Origin: Karstenula rhodostoma CBS 690.94
Lineage: Eukaryota; Ascomycota; Dothideomycetes; Pleosporales; Didymosphaeriaceae
Reading direction: 5' to 3'
Assembly (NCBI GenBank): GCA_010093485.1
Contig: MU001504.1
Location: 255,769-319,768 of the forward strand
Length of the DNA: 64,000 nt
Part shown: piece by piece, positions 13,641 through 23,602 of the stretch
Layout of the letters: each line of letters starts with the position of its first letter
Position numbering within the stretch: position 1 is the stretch's first letter
Notes under the pieces: model-generated
The model's input: only the letters and a program-made list of their open reading frames with translations
Database searches by the model: none
What the model was told of the DNA's origin: nothing
Made by a program: the position numbers and the translations under genes

Positions 13641-13996
13641 TAGTACTATAATATTATATAACTAGCTAGTATATAGTAAAACTCTAGCCTTAGATTCTAG
13701 TACTAATAATTAATTATTAGTACTATAATAGATATATATAATAGAGCTCTAGCCTTAGATTCTAGTACTAATAGTTAATTATTAGTACTATACTAGATAT
13801 ATATAGCTCTATAGCTTATAAATAAAATAAATTTTATAGAAATTTAAAAATATATAAAAATAAATTAAATATTTAAAATAAATTTATATAAACTTATAAT
13901 ATTTTCTAGGGGTACTAAGATAGGTATATTAAGTTACTATAATAGGGAAATTTAACTATACTACGCTATATAAAAGGATACACTATTTAGGGAAAT

Positions 13997-15553
13997 TTAA
14001 AAAATTGAAAATATACCCCTTTTAGGTGAACTTGTTGGCCGTAGTGTAGACGATACGCCGCAGGTCGCTCTGAACGGAGATGCCGGGGGCGGGAGGTCGC
14101 CGTGCGGAGTAACGCCCCACTTCATGTCCTCTGGCAGCCGTAAATCCGAGCGCTCAATCGCATTCAGATACGCATTCGCAAGCAAGCGCGCAGGAGAATG
14201 CGCCTCAAACGCCCCCCTTTCCCCTTTCCCTCTTCCCTTCACACGCTTCTGATACATCCTCAGCTCGCGATTCGCATGGCACGCAATAAGCTTGAAGCGG
14301 CCCTCGACCGGGAGCGAGGACGGGAGAAAAGGCATGACGATGCCCTCTGAGAAGGCGAGCATGCAGGAATCCGCGGGTGTGTTCCAGCCAAAGAAGGCGC
14401 GGGGATTGAGCGGGAAGCCAGAGGCGAAGGGGAGGCGGTCGGCGTTGGGGATGTGGGGGTAGCGCGCTTCGTGGACAGCCATCATGGCGAGGCCGGCGAG
14501 GGCGAAACAGCCGGCGCCGATGCTGACGTGAATGGAGCGGCAGAGGTGGATCATGCGTTTTGAGGCGGAGGAGGAGAGGCTCGCGGTGATGTTGCCGGAG
14601 TTTAGGGGTGGTTTGACGGCATCGGAGTAATCAAAAATCTTGGAGAAGTGGAGTGGGAAGGTGGTGGCTTCTTGGGGTCGTTCTTCTCGTCTAAGCGGGT
14701 TGGTGAAGGACTGGAGGGTTGGCTTGTGGAGGTGGCGGAGGACGCGGATGATGGCCCAAAACCATCTTTCTCTTGCTTTGTTTCTGGCGACCTGTGGGTA
14801 CAGATCTTCTTGTGCGGGTGGGAGTTTCTTTTGTATCTCTTTTTCCTGCCTGCCTGTGTCTATTTCGCTCTCCAACTCTCTTTCCGATAAGTTAAGTATG
14901 CGAACGAAATCGCTGAACCAATTGTACGCCGACAATCCATCCGAGATCTGATGCGCCATCACAACCAAGAACCTCAGTTCGGAGCTCCCGTCAGGTCGTT
15001 CCACCAACGGCAGCACGTGAACTTTGGACAAACACTTCCCCGGGTCGACAATACGGCCCACATTGAAAGCGTGGCGATGCATCTCGATCTCGTCCACTTT
15101 TTCGTAGTAATCCTCAACCCATACAATACTCCGCAGCACATCGTCGAGCACCTCTTCAATACTCTCAAGAAGATCAACAACGAACCTACGCTGTCTCGAT
15201 TCCGCATCAAAAAGCGTCCGACTCATGAGCATGACATGTCGCAGCCGCAGATTCGCCCACGCGAGCGCGATCCTCCGTCTAAAAGCTTCTTTGTCAAGCC
15301 TGTGTTTTACGCGTACTGAGAATAGCGCCGTCAGGTCCGCGCGACCGCCAAAACATCTGTGCTCAGAACAGATGGTCAGTCAAGCCCTATGTGCTCATCT
15401 CAACTTGAAGACTAACCGTCCGTCGGTATCAAAAGATGTTTCCACCAGTCCAATGGGGCGCTCAAACCCTCTTTTCCCACCATGGTTTGCTGGTTTCCAA
15501 GCATAGTATCCATTGCCGTATCGGTTGAGCCAATGCTCATCTAGACCTGACAT
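13997..15553 (-). CDS. HxxxDG acyltransferase (CAT/Tri3-like), probably 3'-truncated
   Basis: The model is two exons, complement of 15417-15553 and 13997-15356, with a 60-nt GT-AG intron and frame continuity through a split Arg codon. It predicts 498 aa starting at ATG 15553. An HQISDG motif at about residues 181-186 matches the HxxxDG active site of the chloramphenicol acetyltransferase/condensation superfamily. A GFPLNPRAFFGWN stretch near residue 360-370 and ATCGVSS near residue 476-482 resemble fungal alcohol or trichothecene-type O-acetyltransferases. These enzymes move an acyl group from CoA to a hydroxyl; the substrate here is unknown. After GVSS only about 16 residues remain, and they run into the AT-rich block, where family members usually continue for several dozen residues. 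The gene may therefore be truncated or a recent pseudogene. No secondary-metabolism partner genes are nearby. Confidence 0.7.
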
Positions 15554-16158
15554 TTCGAGACGTTAGGTAGCACGAGAAGCTTTGTGTAACTACTGAGTGA
15601 GGCAAAATGCAAGAGTCATTCCTACACTAGTGTAATGCATCCCGGATCTGCGGGCCTAAGCTCCAACGGGGATGCGCCCCACACTATTGTTAGTACCGTT
15701 GAAGTGACGGATAGGTATTGGGTATGACAAATAATATCTCGCGCGGTCTGGCTACACAAGATAAATGTTCTGCTTGACTTCGTTGGTTGGAACTGGGTCA
15801 GGGTTTCAGTGTTTTGTCTTTCCTTCTCGCAGACGTGTAGCATTCCCCTAGTTGTCGAATGCACTCAGTTCTTCGAACTGCAAACAGCGTATTGAGTAGG
15901 AGTGCTTCACGATGCAGCACCAAGACCAAAATTAGTAAGACGAGACGGCTAGTTTTGATATGTGTGATTTGCCTGCACGGTGAATGACAATATCTCGTCC
16001 AGCTACGTGAAGCGTGCTGATGCAACAGGGATGCTCGCGAGGTACTTGGACCAAATGAAATTGACTTTGGGTAATCTATCCGACCCGATTGACTATAGCA
16101 CAGATTTATGTAACATTGGGTGATGCTAATTGATGAGAAAGAAAACGTCTTAGGTAGC
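15554..16158. other. Intergenic, no gene seen
   Basis: This is the 605 bp between the acyltransferase start and the ATP4 stop. A short GC-rich inverted repeat (GCATCCC ... GGGGATGC, about 15637-15675) is the only structure noticed. No ORF here resembles a protein. Confidence 0.6.
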
Positions 16159-17060
16159 TTATGCCTTTTGCGCCACGATCCCTGGGTAATGTCAGCGCAG
16201 TAACTCGAAGGGGTGCATCCGGACGCACTCTCAACATCGGCGACGCTCTGGTCGAGGATCTGCTTGAGGGTCTTGGGGTTCTCAAGCTCCTTCTCAATCT
16301 TGGCGATGATGCTCTCGGCAAGCTCGCGCTGCTGCCTCGCCTTAACCTGACCCTCGTAGCGGACCCAGGAGTCGAGGACGGTCTTGGCCTCGTGAGCAAT
16401 GGCCGTCTTCTGCTCGAGCTCGTAGGCCTGGGCCTCAAGCTGGGCGGTTTCCTACACGGAGTCAGCCCCCATCGATCCACCAGACGTTCATCCCATCTCG
16501 TGTATCGTACCTTGGAAACGGCGAAGAGGTTCTTGGTAATGTCAATGACACCGCCGAGGTCCTGGACGCTCTCGATGCGCTGCTTGACGGCCGTGGTGTG
16601 GTCGGCACGGGCCGAGTTCAGGATGCCGGAGATCTTGTCAATCTGCGACTGCGCATACTCGGACCAGGCCGGGCCGGCGTACTTGGCGACAGCCCAGAAG
16701 ATGGTCAGGAGCGAGAGGGCGACGATGGACTCCTCGTTGACGACGTAGAGCTCGTTGCTGATGGCGAAGGTGCTCACACCAGCGGCGGCGGAGAGGACGG
16801 CGGCCTTGGTGATGGGGCTGTTGCCAGGCACGGGGATCGCGTCGAGCAGCGACTGGGCCTTCTTCTTGGGGTCCTCGGGCACATTGGACTGGTAGCGGGC
16901 CGGGGTGATCTGGGCCGTGATGCTGGGGAGAGTGCGGAGAGGGAGCGATGGGCGGAGACGGGCGGCGCCTGTTGCAGGTGAGTATGGCGGTCAATGGCGT
17001 CGCAATCGCGTCGGGGAGCTTGTACGTACCGACCGCGCTCCTTGCCAGACGAGATGCCAT
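16159..17060 (-). CDS. ATP4: Mitochondrial ATP synthase subunit 4 (F0 subunit b)
   Basis: There are four exons (complement of 17030-17060, 16511-16968, 16229-16451 and 16159-16181), all with GT-AG introns of 47-61 nt. The product is 244 aa. The first residues are rich in Arg, Ala and Ser with no acidic residue, as in a mitochondrial presequence, up to about residue 40. Next come a Pro-Glu-Asp-Pro-rich start of the mature protein, a hydrophobic hairpin around residues 65-105 (inner-membrane anchor) and a long charged helical stator domain. It ends in VADVERIVAQKA. The subunit is the peripheral stalk of complex V, holding F1 static relative to F0. Length and order fit fungal Atp4. The last exon adds only eight codons including the stop; without its intron the frame would run into an unrelated tail, which supports the splice. 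It is divergently transcribed from NOC4. Confidence 0.95.
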
Positions 17061-17253
17061 TGCTGTGGATGAGAGTGGGGAGGTTTGGGCGGTTACGTTG
17101 ATGGAGTTGAGAGCTTGCCCGGTGCAGAATCAACGCGCCAAGCCGACTAGCCGAACACGGCCCGGCGTCCTCGAAAAAGTTCACGAGAGCAGGAGCGACC
17201 GGCAACAGCAACACAAAGGCCGCCCAACGACGAATTATTGCCCAGCCGCCGCG
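17061..17253. promoter_or_regulatory. Shared bidirectional promoter of ATP4 and NOC4
   Basis: Only 193 bp separate the two start codons, so both core promoters must lie here or overlap the opposite 5' UTR. I see no clear TATA box. Confidence 0.7.
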
Positions 17254-18897
17254 ATGTCGGGTGTAAAGGCTGCCTCCGTAGCGGGCGTGAAGAGGAAGAG
17301 GAAATCGGGCGAGGCAGAGCGCCGCGCAACCAAGTCGAAACCCCGCCCACAGCCCTCCAGCGACGAGGACGAGGATCCCCAGGAGGAGATCCTGCGTCTC
17401 GAAACACAGATTACAGAGTCGCGAAAGCACTACAACAATATTGCGACCCTTTTGAAGCTGTCCAAAGCCCCCGAACCCGACAGCGAAGCATCTGTCCTCG
17501 CAGCCGTCGCCCTATGTCGAGTCTTCACGCGGCTACTATCTACCGGCGACATGGTCAAGAATAAAAGGATGACCGAGGCCGAAACGATGATTGTTACATG
17601 GCTGAAGCACCGATATCAGGAATACATAGAGGTGTTGCTCAGCGACTTTCTCCGCAGCGGGCATCCACCCAAGCAGTCCGTTGCGCTGACTCTACTGTTG
17701 CGACTGGTGAAGGAAGAATCGAAAGCGCAGAAAGACTTCAATATCAAGAACAGCCCACTCAACCGGACCGTGGAGGCGCTTCTTTTGCTTCCAGAAGAAG
17801 ATGGCTCAAGGGACGAGTTTGCGGAAAAGTTCTTTGGCACCTACGACGACATCCGATACTCTACCTTCCGGTCGATCAAGTCTCTACTCCAATCCGAACT
17901 CGACGACACAGAAAAGGAACGTGTGGCGCGCAACAGCTTGTCGCTTCTTCTCAGCCTTGAAGCTGTTCCCTCTTCAAAAGACGACATCCAGAACCTCTAC
18001 ACAAATGTTCAGGGAAAGAGCCCGGTACCCTCCCTGAGCTCATACAAATCGCAAGCGCAAGAAGCCTGGCTAGCAACACTGCGATCGGACATCACAAAAG
18101 AGCAGCGGAAGTCCGTCCTCGGCGTGTTCTCGCATCAGATCGCGCCGTGGTTTGCGCAGCCCGAAATGCTCATGGATTTCCTGACTGATTCATACGACGT
18201 TGGCGGTGCTACATCTCTTCTTGCGCTCTCTGGACTATACTATCTCATTTCTGAGAAGAACCTCGACTATCCCTCTTTCTATCAGAAGCTGTACTCGTTA
18301 CTGGATGACGGCCTACTGTACTCAAAACATCGATCACGCTTTTTCAGACTATTAGATACGTTCATGTCATCCACACATTTACCAGCGACACTGGTAGCGA
18401 GTTTTATTAAGAGACTCACACGGTTAGCGTTGTACGCACCACCGGCAGGTATTGTCGTCGTCATCCCATGGGTATACAACATGTTCAAGCGTCATCCCGC
18501 GTGCACATTCATGATGCATCGCGAGATACGAGATCCGACGTTAAAGCAAGAGATCGAGGCAGAGGGCATGGATGATCCATTTGACATGGACGAACCGGAC
18601 CCACTGCTTACAGACGCCATCGAAAGCAGCGTCTGGGAATTGGAGACGCTGCAGTCGCACTATCACCCGAACGTTGCGACGCTGGCAAAGATTATCTCAG
18701 AGCAGTTCACGAAGCGGTCGTACAGCCTGGAAGACTTCCTGGACCACTCATACACTGCGCTTCTCGATAATGAGCTCAACAGAGATTTGAAGAAGGATCC
18801 TGAGGTTGAGTTCGAAATTCCAAAGCGTATAGTCACTGCTGAAGAGGGTTTGAATCCTTTGGGCAACCTTTTGACTCTTGTTTACGACACTAGATAG
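17254..18897 (+). CDS. NOC4: Nucleolar complex protein 4 (Noc4)
   Basis: This is a single exon of 547 aa. The frame is open further upstream, but the ATG at 17254 starts a typical N-terminus, with a basic KRKRKSG nuclear/nucleolar signal and an acidic SSDEDEDPQEE patch. A HEAT-like helical N-terminal part follows. The CBF/Mak21-type domain lies at roughly residues 330-450, with recognisable LYSLLDDGLLYSKHR, RFFRLLDTFM and PWVYNMFKRHP elements. Known family role: Noc4 partners Nop14 in the small-subunit processome and is needed for 18S rRNA maturation and 40S export. The length matches the family (about 550 aa). Confidence 0.93.
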   Translation: MSGVKAASVAGVKRKRKSGEAERRATKSKPRPQPSSDEDEDPQEEILRLETQITESRKHYNNIATLLKLSKAPEPDSEASVLAAVALCRVFTRLLSTGDMVKNKRMTEAETMIVTWLKHRYQEYIEVLLSDFLRSGHPPKQSVALTLLLRLVKEESKAQKDFNIKNSPLNRTVEALLLLPEEDGSRDEFAEKFFGTYDDIRYSTFRSIKSLLQSELDDTEKERVARNSLSLLLSLEAVPSSKDDIQNLYTNVQGKSPVPSLSSYKSQAQEAWLATLRSDITKEQRKSVLGVFSHQIAPWFAQPEMLMDFLTDSYDVGGATSLLALSGLYYLISEKNLDYPSFYQKLYSLLDDGLLYSKHRSRFFRLLDTFMSSTHLPATLVASFIKRLTRLALYAPPAGIVVVIPWVYNMFKRHPACTFMMHREIRDPTLKQEIEAEGMDDPFDMDEPDPLLTDAIESSVWELETLQSHYHPNVATLAKIISEQFTKRSYSLEDFLDHSYTALLDNELNRDLKKDPEVEFEIPKRIVTAEEGLNPLGNLLTLVYDTR

Positions 18898-19029
18898 ACA
18901 AGGGAACCGGATATGATTTCGTACTTAGTTCCCAATAGTTTCCAACACGATCCCCATGTGGTACTCTTTCGTATTGAACTGGATGAACTTGGGATTTGCC
19001 CAACAGCTGCAGCTACCCCAACGATACCG

Positions 19030-19039
19030 ATCACGTGAT
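19030..19039. promoter_or_regulatory. Palindromic ATCACGTGAT E-box
   Basis: This perfect 10-bp palindrome lies about 207 bp upstream of the CCCH-protein start. TCACGTGA is the core bound by Cbf1-type bHLH factors in fungi. Its function here is inferred from position and sequence only. Confidence 0.45.
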
Positions 19040-19245
19040 AGCGCGGCCGCGCACGAGCCAACCGCTTGCGAACCCTTGTTCTCCTCCACCCCGCGCCAAT
19101 ATCTCCCCTTCTATTTTGTCGCGGAAACCCTCTACGTCTTGCCTTACGCCGCTCGCAAATCGCCGCTAACCACGACCCCTTTCTCGTTGTCTTTGCGCCG
19201 TGATTAACATATTCTCACACAGTTTCAGGTTTGATCTACCGCAAA

Positions 19246-20419
19246 ATGTCGCGTCCGCCTGGACCTCCGCCTTACACGGCCGGGGAGATCGCTCTTCTGA
19301 GCACGCCCGAGGCGAAATTTAAGGCGCAGGCAGAGCTTCGGAGTATGTAAGACGGAAATATCGAGCGACTGGCTCATGAATTCTAGGCTACATCGTGGGC
19401 CACAAGCTGGCAGATCTCCGTGAGCAAGGTCTCTTGGGCTCTCCCAACTACAATTTGACCAACACCAACAACGGTGCGACTGTCGGGTTCCGTCGCCACT
19501 CTACCCCCGACTTCAGCGACACCCCCAACGTAGACTCGAATGACAACCACCAATCACGTCCTAGTGGCAATGTTGTCGGGCCTCAACGCGTACGTTCGCG
19601 CAATGGAGAGAGGAAGGGCCCCGCAGGTTATGGACCATATTCCACTTCTCGCCACGCGAGATCGAACCTCAATGGCCGTTCGGCGGCGTGGAACGATACC
19701 AGCACTGTAAAAACCAATCATGGTCCCCTGAAGACTACGAATAGCAGGCTAACCGCATTTCAACAGAGAAGCAATCGGTTCATCGGTTCGAATGAGCTAT
19801 GCCCGAACTTCACATCAACAGGTATCTTGATTGAATTTGGTGTTGTCCCCGTTCGACACCAGTGTCTAATCCCATCACAGGCCAATGCGCCCGTCCCAGG
19901 TGCCCTGATGTACACGACGTCCGCAAGCTAGCTCTCTGCAAACGATTCTTGTACAAGAACGTCTGTACTAAGGACACGCTATGCTCGCTATCGCACGATG
20001 CCATCCCCAGCAACACGCCGCACTGCCTCTATCATCTGGACGGCCGATGTACCAACTCACCGTGCATGTTCATCCATGCCCACATCGATCGCAATGCTCC
20101 GGTCTGCAGTTCGTTTGGACGGCTCGGCTACTGCGAACTAGGAGAGGCTTGCTCATGTCTTCATGTCTACGAGTGTCCTGATTTTGCTAACAACGGCTCT
20201 TGTGACGCGGGCAACTCATGTCCGCTGCGGCACGTTCACAATGCTTCTCGCATGAAGGCAGCTGCTCTTGGCTCCTCCGGCGTTGCATCACCAGAGAGCT
20301 CCGCGGACGACGACGAATACATCGGAGACACGAGAGATGGCGCGAGCTCTCCAGACGAAGCTCAAAACTATGCGATCACGCAGCAACATGACTACGTTGC
20401 CTTCGAGTCCCAGGGCTAA
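19246..20419 (+). CDS. Five-finger CCCH zinc-finger protein, ZC3H3/Red5-like
   Basis: Three exons (19246-19342, 19387-19821, 19881-20419) give 356 aa. The first two exons encode a disordered Ser/Asn/Arg-rich region. The splice at 19822/19880 joins ELCPNFTSTG to QCARPRCPDVH, completing the first finger, which strongly supports the intron. Five consecutive fingers follow with C-x7/8-C-x4/5-C-x3-H spacing (CPNF..., CKRF..., CLYH..., CSSF..., CPDF...). The order and the CPDFANNGSC final finger resemble animal ZC3H3, whose fission-yeast relative Red5 works with the MTREC/exosome RNA-decay machinery and in mRNA 3' processing. The protein ends in an acidic Ser-rich tail. Family assignment is by pattern; Yth1/CPSF30 is the main alternative but usually lacks the long N-terminal region. 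Confidence 0.8.
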
Positions 20420-21252
20420 GCCGATCTCGCCAATTCCCAGGAATATGACGGCGCCCCTGTATCTATATTTTTCCTTCATGACTATGTAGGTGTCCGGTCC
20501 TTCTCATTCGGTTCTCTCCTAATCTGTTGGTTGTGTTCAAGTTCCCATGGGCTTGGCCTCTTCCGGTCGATCAAGGTAAGTATCTCCGAGGACCTTTCAC
20601 CAGATCTCATTGGTCTTGATACCACAGTCTTACCTGGCCTGAGGCGTTCTTACGGAGTCTTCGTGATACCCGTTTCAGCGTCTGGCTTCAAAGGTTATTT
20701 TTCTGTGCAATGCTAGTTTAGGTACTTGGAGTGTATCTTGCCTATGAGATCATCCAACACCTTGAATATATGCACCAGTTCTGCGGTGAAGCTCGAGCAT
20801 CGTCGAGCCCCGCGCATTGAAATGCCGTACACAATGCAAAATCATCTGAATCAGGAGCTCTTGCCAATGGGTGTTTTTAAAGAATATGTCCGTGCATTGC
20901 CAGTGTCAGCAACAATGTCCGCCTTTTGCTCAGTTGAAGCGCTCATGCAGATGCAAGCGCTGAGCTGATGTTGGAGGCTGAGGCGCCTCGCACAGCCGCA
21001 GTCCACCGACATCACAGTTGCCTACAAAGACACAGCAGCGCCTACAGTCATACTTTATGCATGTAATCAATATCCCTCGCACCTTGCGAAAATACAAGAC
21101 ATTCCAAAGAATCCCGTAACATTGCCCACGTCGGCGCGTCCCACGGCGCATACCAATAAGAAAGCTGCAAAACACTACCAAGACCACGGATAACAGCCGC
21201 ACACGCGCCGCATCGACACGCCGGAGGTCGCAACGGATCCCACAAGCTTACA
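20420..21252. other. Intergenic, no gene seen
   Basis: This 833-bp stretch holds the 3' UTR of the CCCH gene and the promoter of the Sel1 gene. No frame in it looks like protein. Confidence 0.6.
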
Positions 21253-23602
21253 ATGACGCTCAAAGACCTCCTGAAAAAGAAGGACAAAGTCAGAGACGAG
21301 GGCAATGTGCCAGAAAAAGGCCCCACTTTGAGCCCAGACGTGCCAGAGTTCCAGTTCTTCCGCACCACCACCACGACGCGCGAATCTATCGAGCCTCCCG
21401 CCTTCCCCGGCGACCCCACGCGCGCGGCGCAACCCTTTCTCGCGCCCGCGTCAGAAAACCGAGGCTTCAAAGGCAGGTTCAGGCGGCACAGCAATGCTCC
21501 AGAGTCAGCGGGCGGGCGGGAGAATGGGAGGGGCGGGCACAAGTTGCACTTCGGCCGGGGCCGCAGCGCTTCCAGCATGAATGTCCCCAGCAACCTCCCC
21601 GCCGTCGGGGGCGACGGCGTCGCGCGCAACGAGGATGAGGAGGCGAACTGGGAGAAGCGCGCAACGGTGCTGATATCGGGCAACACTGTGCTGAAGAGCG
21701 GGGCCAACACACCCACCATCGAAGTCCACGATCCGATCGCCACGGGTGCGCAGCAGAGCGGACGCAGCAGACAGCCCAGCGCGGGCGCCGCGCCTGACGA
21801 TGCAGACATCCAGGAGGCGATCCGGCTGCACGAGGCCGGCGACTATGCGGCGAGTACGCAGATCTTCGGCAAGCTGGCGGACCCGAACGGCGCGAACAAT
21901 GCGCTTTCGCAGGTCCTCTACGGCCTTGCGCTGCGCCATGGCTGGGGCTGCGAGCCCGACATGGAGCAGGCTGTGCGTTACTTGTCCGTCGCGGCGTCGA
22001 ACAGTGCGGAGGTGGAGAGGCTGGCGCTGCAGGCGGGCATGAAGAAGGGGGGTGCGGCGAAGGGCGAGTTGGTGATTGCCATGTTCGAGCTGGGGAATTG
22101 CTTTCGGTATGCGTGGGGCACCAAGAAGGATCCGGTCGCGGCGAAGCAGTATTATGAGACGGCGGCGAACCTGGGGGATACGGATGCGATGAATGAGGTT
22201 GCGTGGTGCTATGTGGAGGGCTTTGGGACGAAGAAGGACAAGGTACGTTTGAGACTTTTCTTTGGTTATTCTGTCATGGACACGCCGGCTACTGGTTTAT
22301 CGGGTCATCATCATCAACGCGTATCGAGAGGAAGCCGCAGACTTCTCTGCTTCCCACACCTCAATCTTGGGGGAGATTCCAGCCCAGGATTGCAGTCAGA
22401 AGACATTCGGGAAAGAGAGGGCTATCTTCGAGGATGACCGGAAGCAAGACTTGGAGACATGGCCACGACAATTCGAATGGGCGTAAAGTGCCTGAACCGC
22501 CATCAATACGGGTCATTTACCACGCCAACAACACCAAGGCCATAACCTGTTGATATACCGTCAGCCACCGGCGCTGTTCTCCGTCTCCAGCTCTTCACCG
22601 GTCAAACCTCGGAACGGTCAACATCACCATCTCGATATGATCTCACCATCACGCGTCCCATCCATCCAAGACACGCCTCCATCTCAACCTCAGCTTCTCC
22701 CGCCAGCCTCATTAGTTGGGCCGCACTCGGATTAGGAAGGCCGATGCTAACGCCCGTGTTTACAGTTCAAGGCGGCGCAGTTCCTCCGCCTCGCCGAGTC
22801 AAAGGGAAGTAAGACATTAGGCAACACGTGGTAAGCCACCCTCTCTTCTATCCCCCCCGTCTGGTCCGGTCTGGTCTTGTCTGGCGAGAGCATCGCGATC
22901 GGGGCTGGCATCCCGCTTCCCCCCCTCAAGCCTGCTGCTCGTGCACAACGACACTCGGAGCACCGCCATCCATGGCAGCGGCGGCGTCGCTTCACCACCG
23001 AACCAACCCCAGCCCGCCCACGGCACACACACAATACACACCCACGCCCTCGCCATCGCCAGAATAAGACCATGGCACCCTCCACACCCGGCATAGCGTT
23101 TCGTGGCAGCCGCGCCAAGCCCCGTCGATTGGCTCCTACCACGCTACGCCCGCATCCCTCGCTTAGCCATACCGCGTCGTGGTGGGGTGTGACTTGAGTG
23201 CTGCGGTCAGGACCGCACCCGTACCGCCTGCCACATTATCCGACGATATCGCTGGCTCGCTGGCGCGGACGGGCGGGGGGGTGCGCGTGCTGTGTGCGTG
23301 TTGCCGGCGCGGCGGCAGGCCCGGTGGTGCATACACGTGGCGGGCTGTGGCTGGCGGCGCCCTCAGGATGCGCGTCGCGTGTGTGTGGGTGGGCGCGTTA
23401 TTGGCGTGCGATACCATGCCATGCCATGCCGTGGGTGTGGTGCGGTGCGGTGCGGTGCGTGCAAGAGATGGCGCGATGCATGCTACGTCTTTGTTGCGAA
23501 GGAAGGATGGCGGAGGGAGGGGCTATCACAGACAGTACCGCGCCGTGTCGATGCTTGCTAACGGGAGACAGGATATGGAAGGACAAGTACAATCCGAAGT
23601 AA
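21253..23602 (+). CDS. Sel1-repeat protein, Nif1/Dsf2-like
   Basis: Three exons (21253-22242, 22766-22830, 23572-23602) give 361 aa. The N-terminus MTLKDLLKKKDK is basic and is followed by about 150 disordered residues. Sel1-type TPR repeats begin at about residue 178 (AIRLHEAGDYAASTQIFGKLAD) and continue through YGLALRHGWGCEPDMEQAVRYL, LGNCFRYAWGTKKDPVAAKQYY and VAWCYVEGFGTKKDKFKAAQFL. The end, TLGNTWIWKDKYNPK, is reached only by splicing two unusually long introns (523 and 741 nt). Both have good GCTAAC branch points close to the acceptor. Fission-yeast Nif1 and budding-yeast Dsf2 are relatives linked to cell-cycle and mating control. Orthology is likely but not proven. Confidence 0.85.

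Larger units (their letters stand above)
1..13985. repeat. RIP-saturated AT-rich block, no intact gene
   Basis: The sequence is dominated by TA, AT, AG/CT and AA/TT steps, while CA and TG are almost absent: by eye I find only about a dozen in 14 kb (for example near 7, 123, 4493, 5368, 6181, 6369, 8175, 8288 and 9960). Loss of CA/TG in favour of TA on both strands is the signature of repeat-induced point mutation, known from Pezizomycotina as C-to-T change preferentially at CpA in duplicated DNA. All NTG start codons are lost with TG, and CAA, CAG and TGG codons become stops. Copies of decayed direct repeats and minisatellites lie inside. The original elements are not identifiable by eye. The block runs off the left edge, so its full size is unknown. 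Confidence 0.9.

Noticed and set aside
16948..17253. Upstream extension of the NOC4 reading frame to 16948
   Set aside because: It would overlap the ATP4 first exons, and the ATG at 17254 gives the normal family N-terminus.
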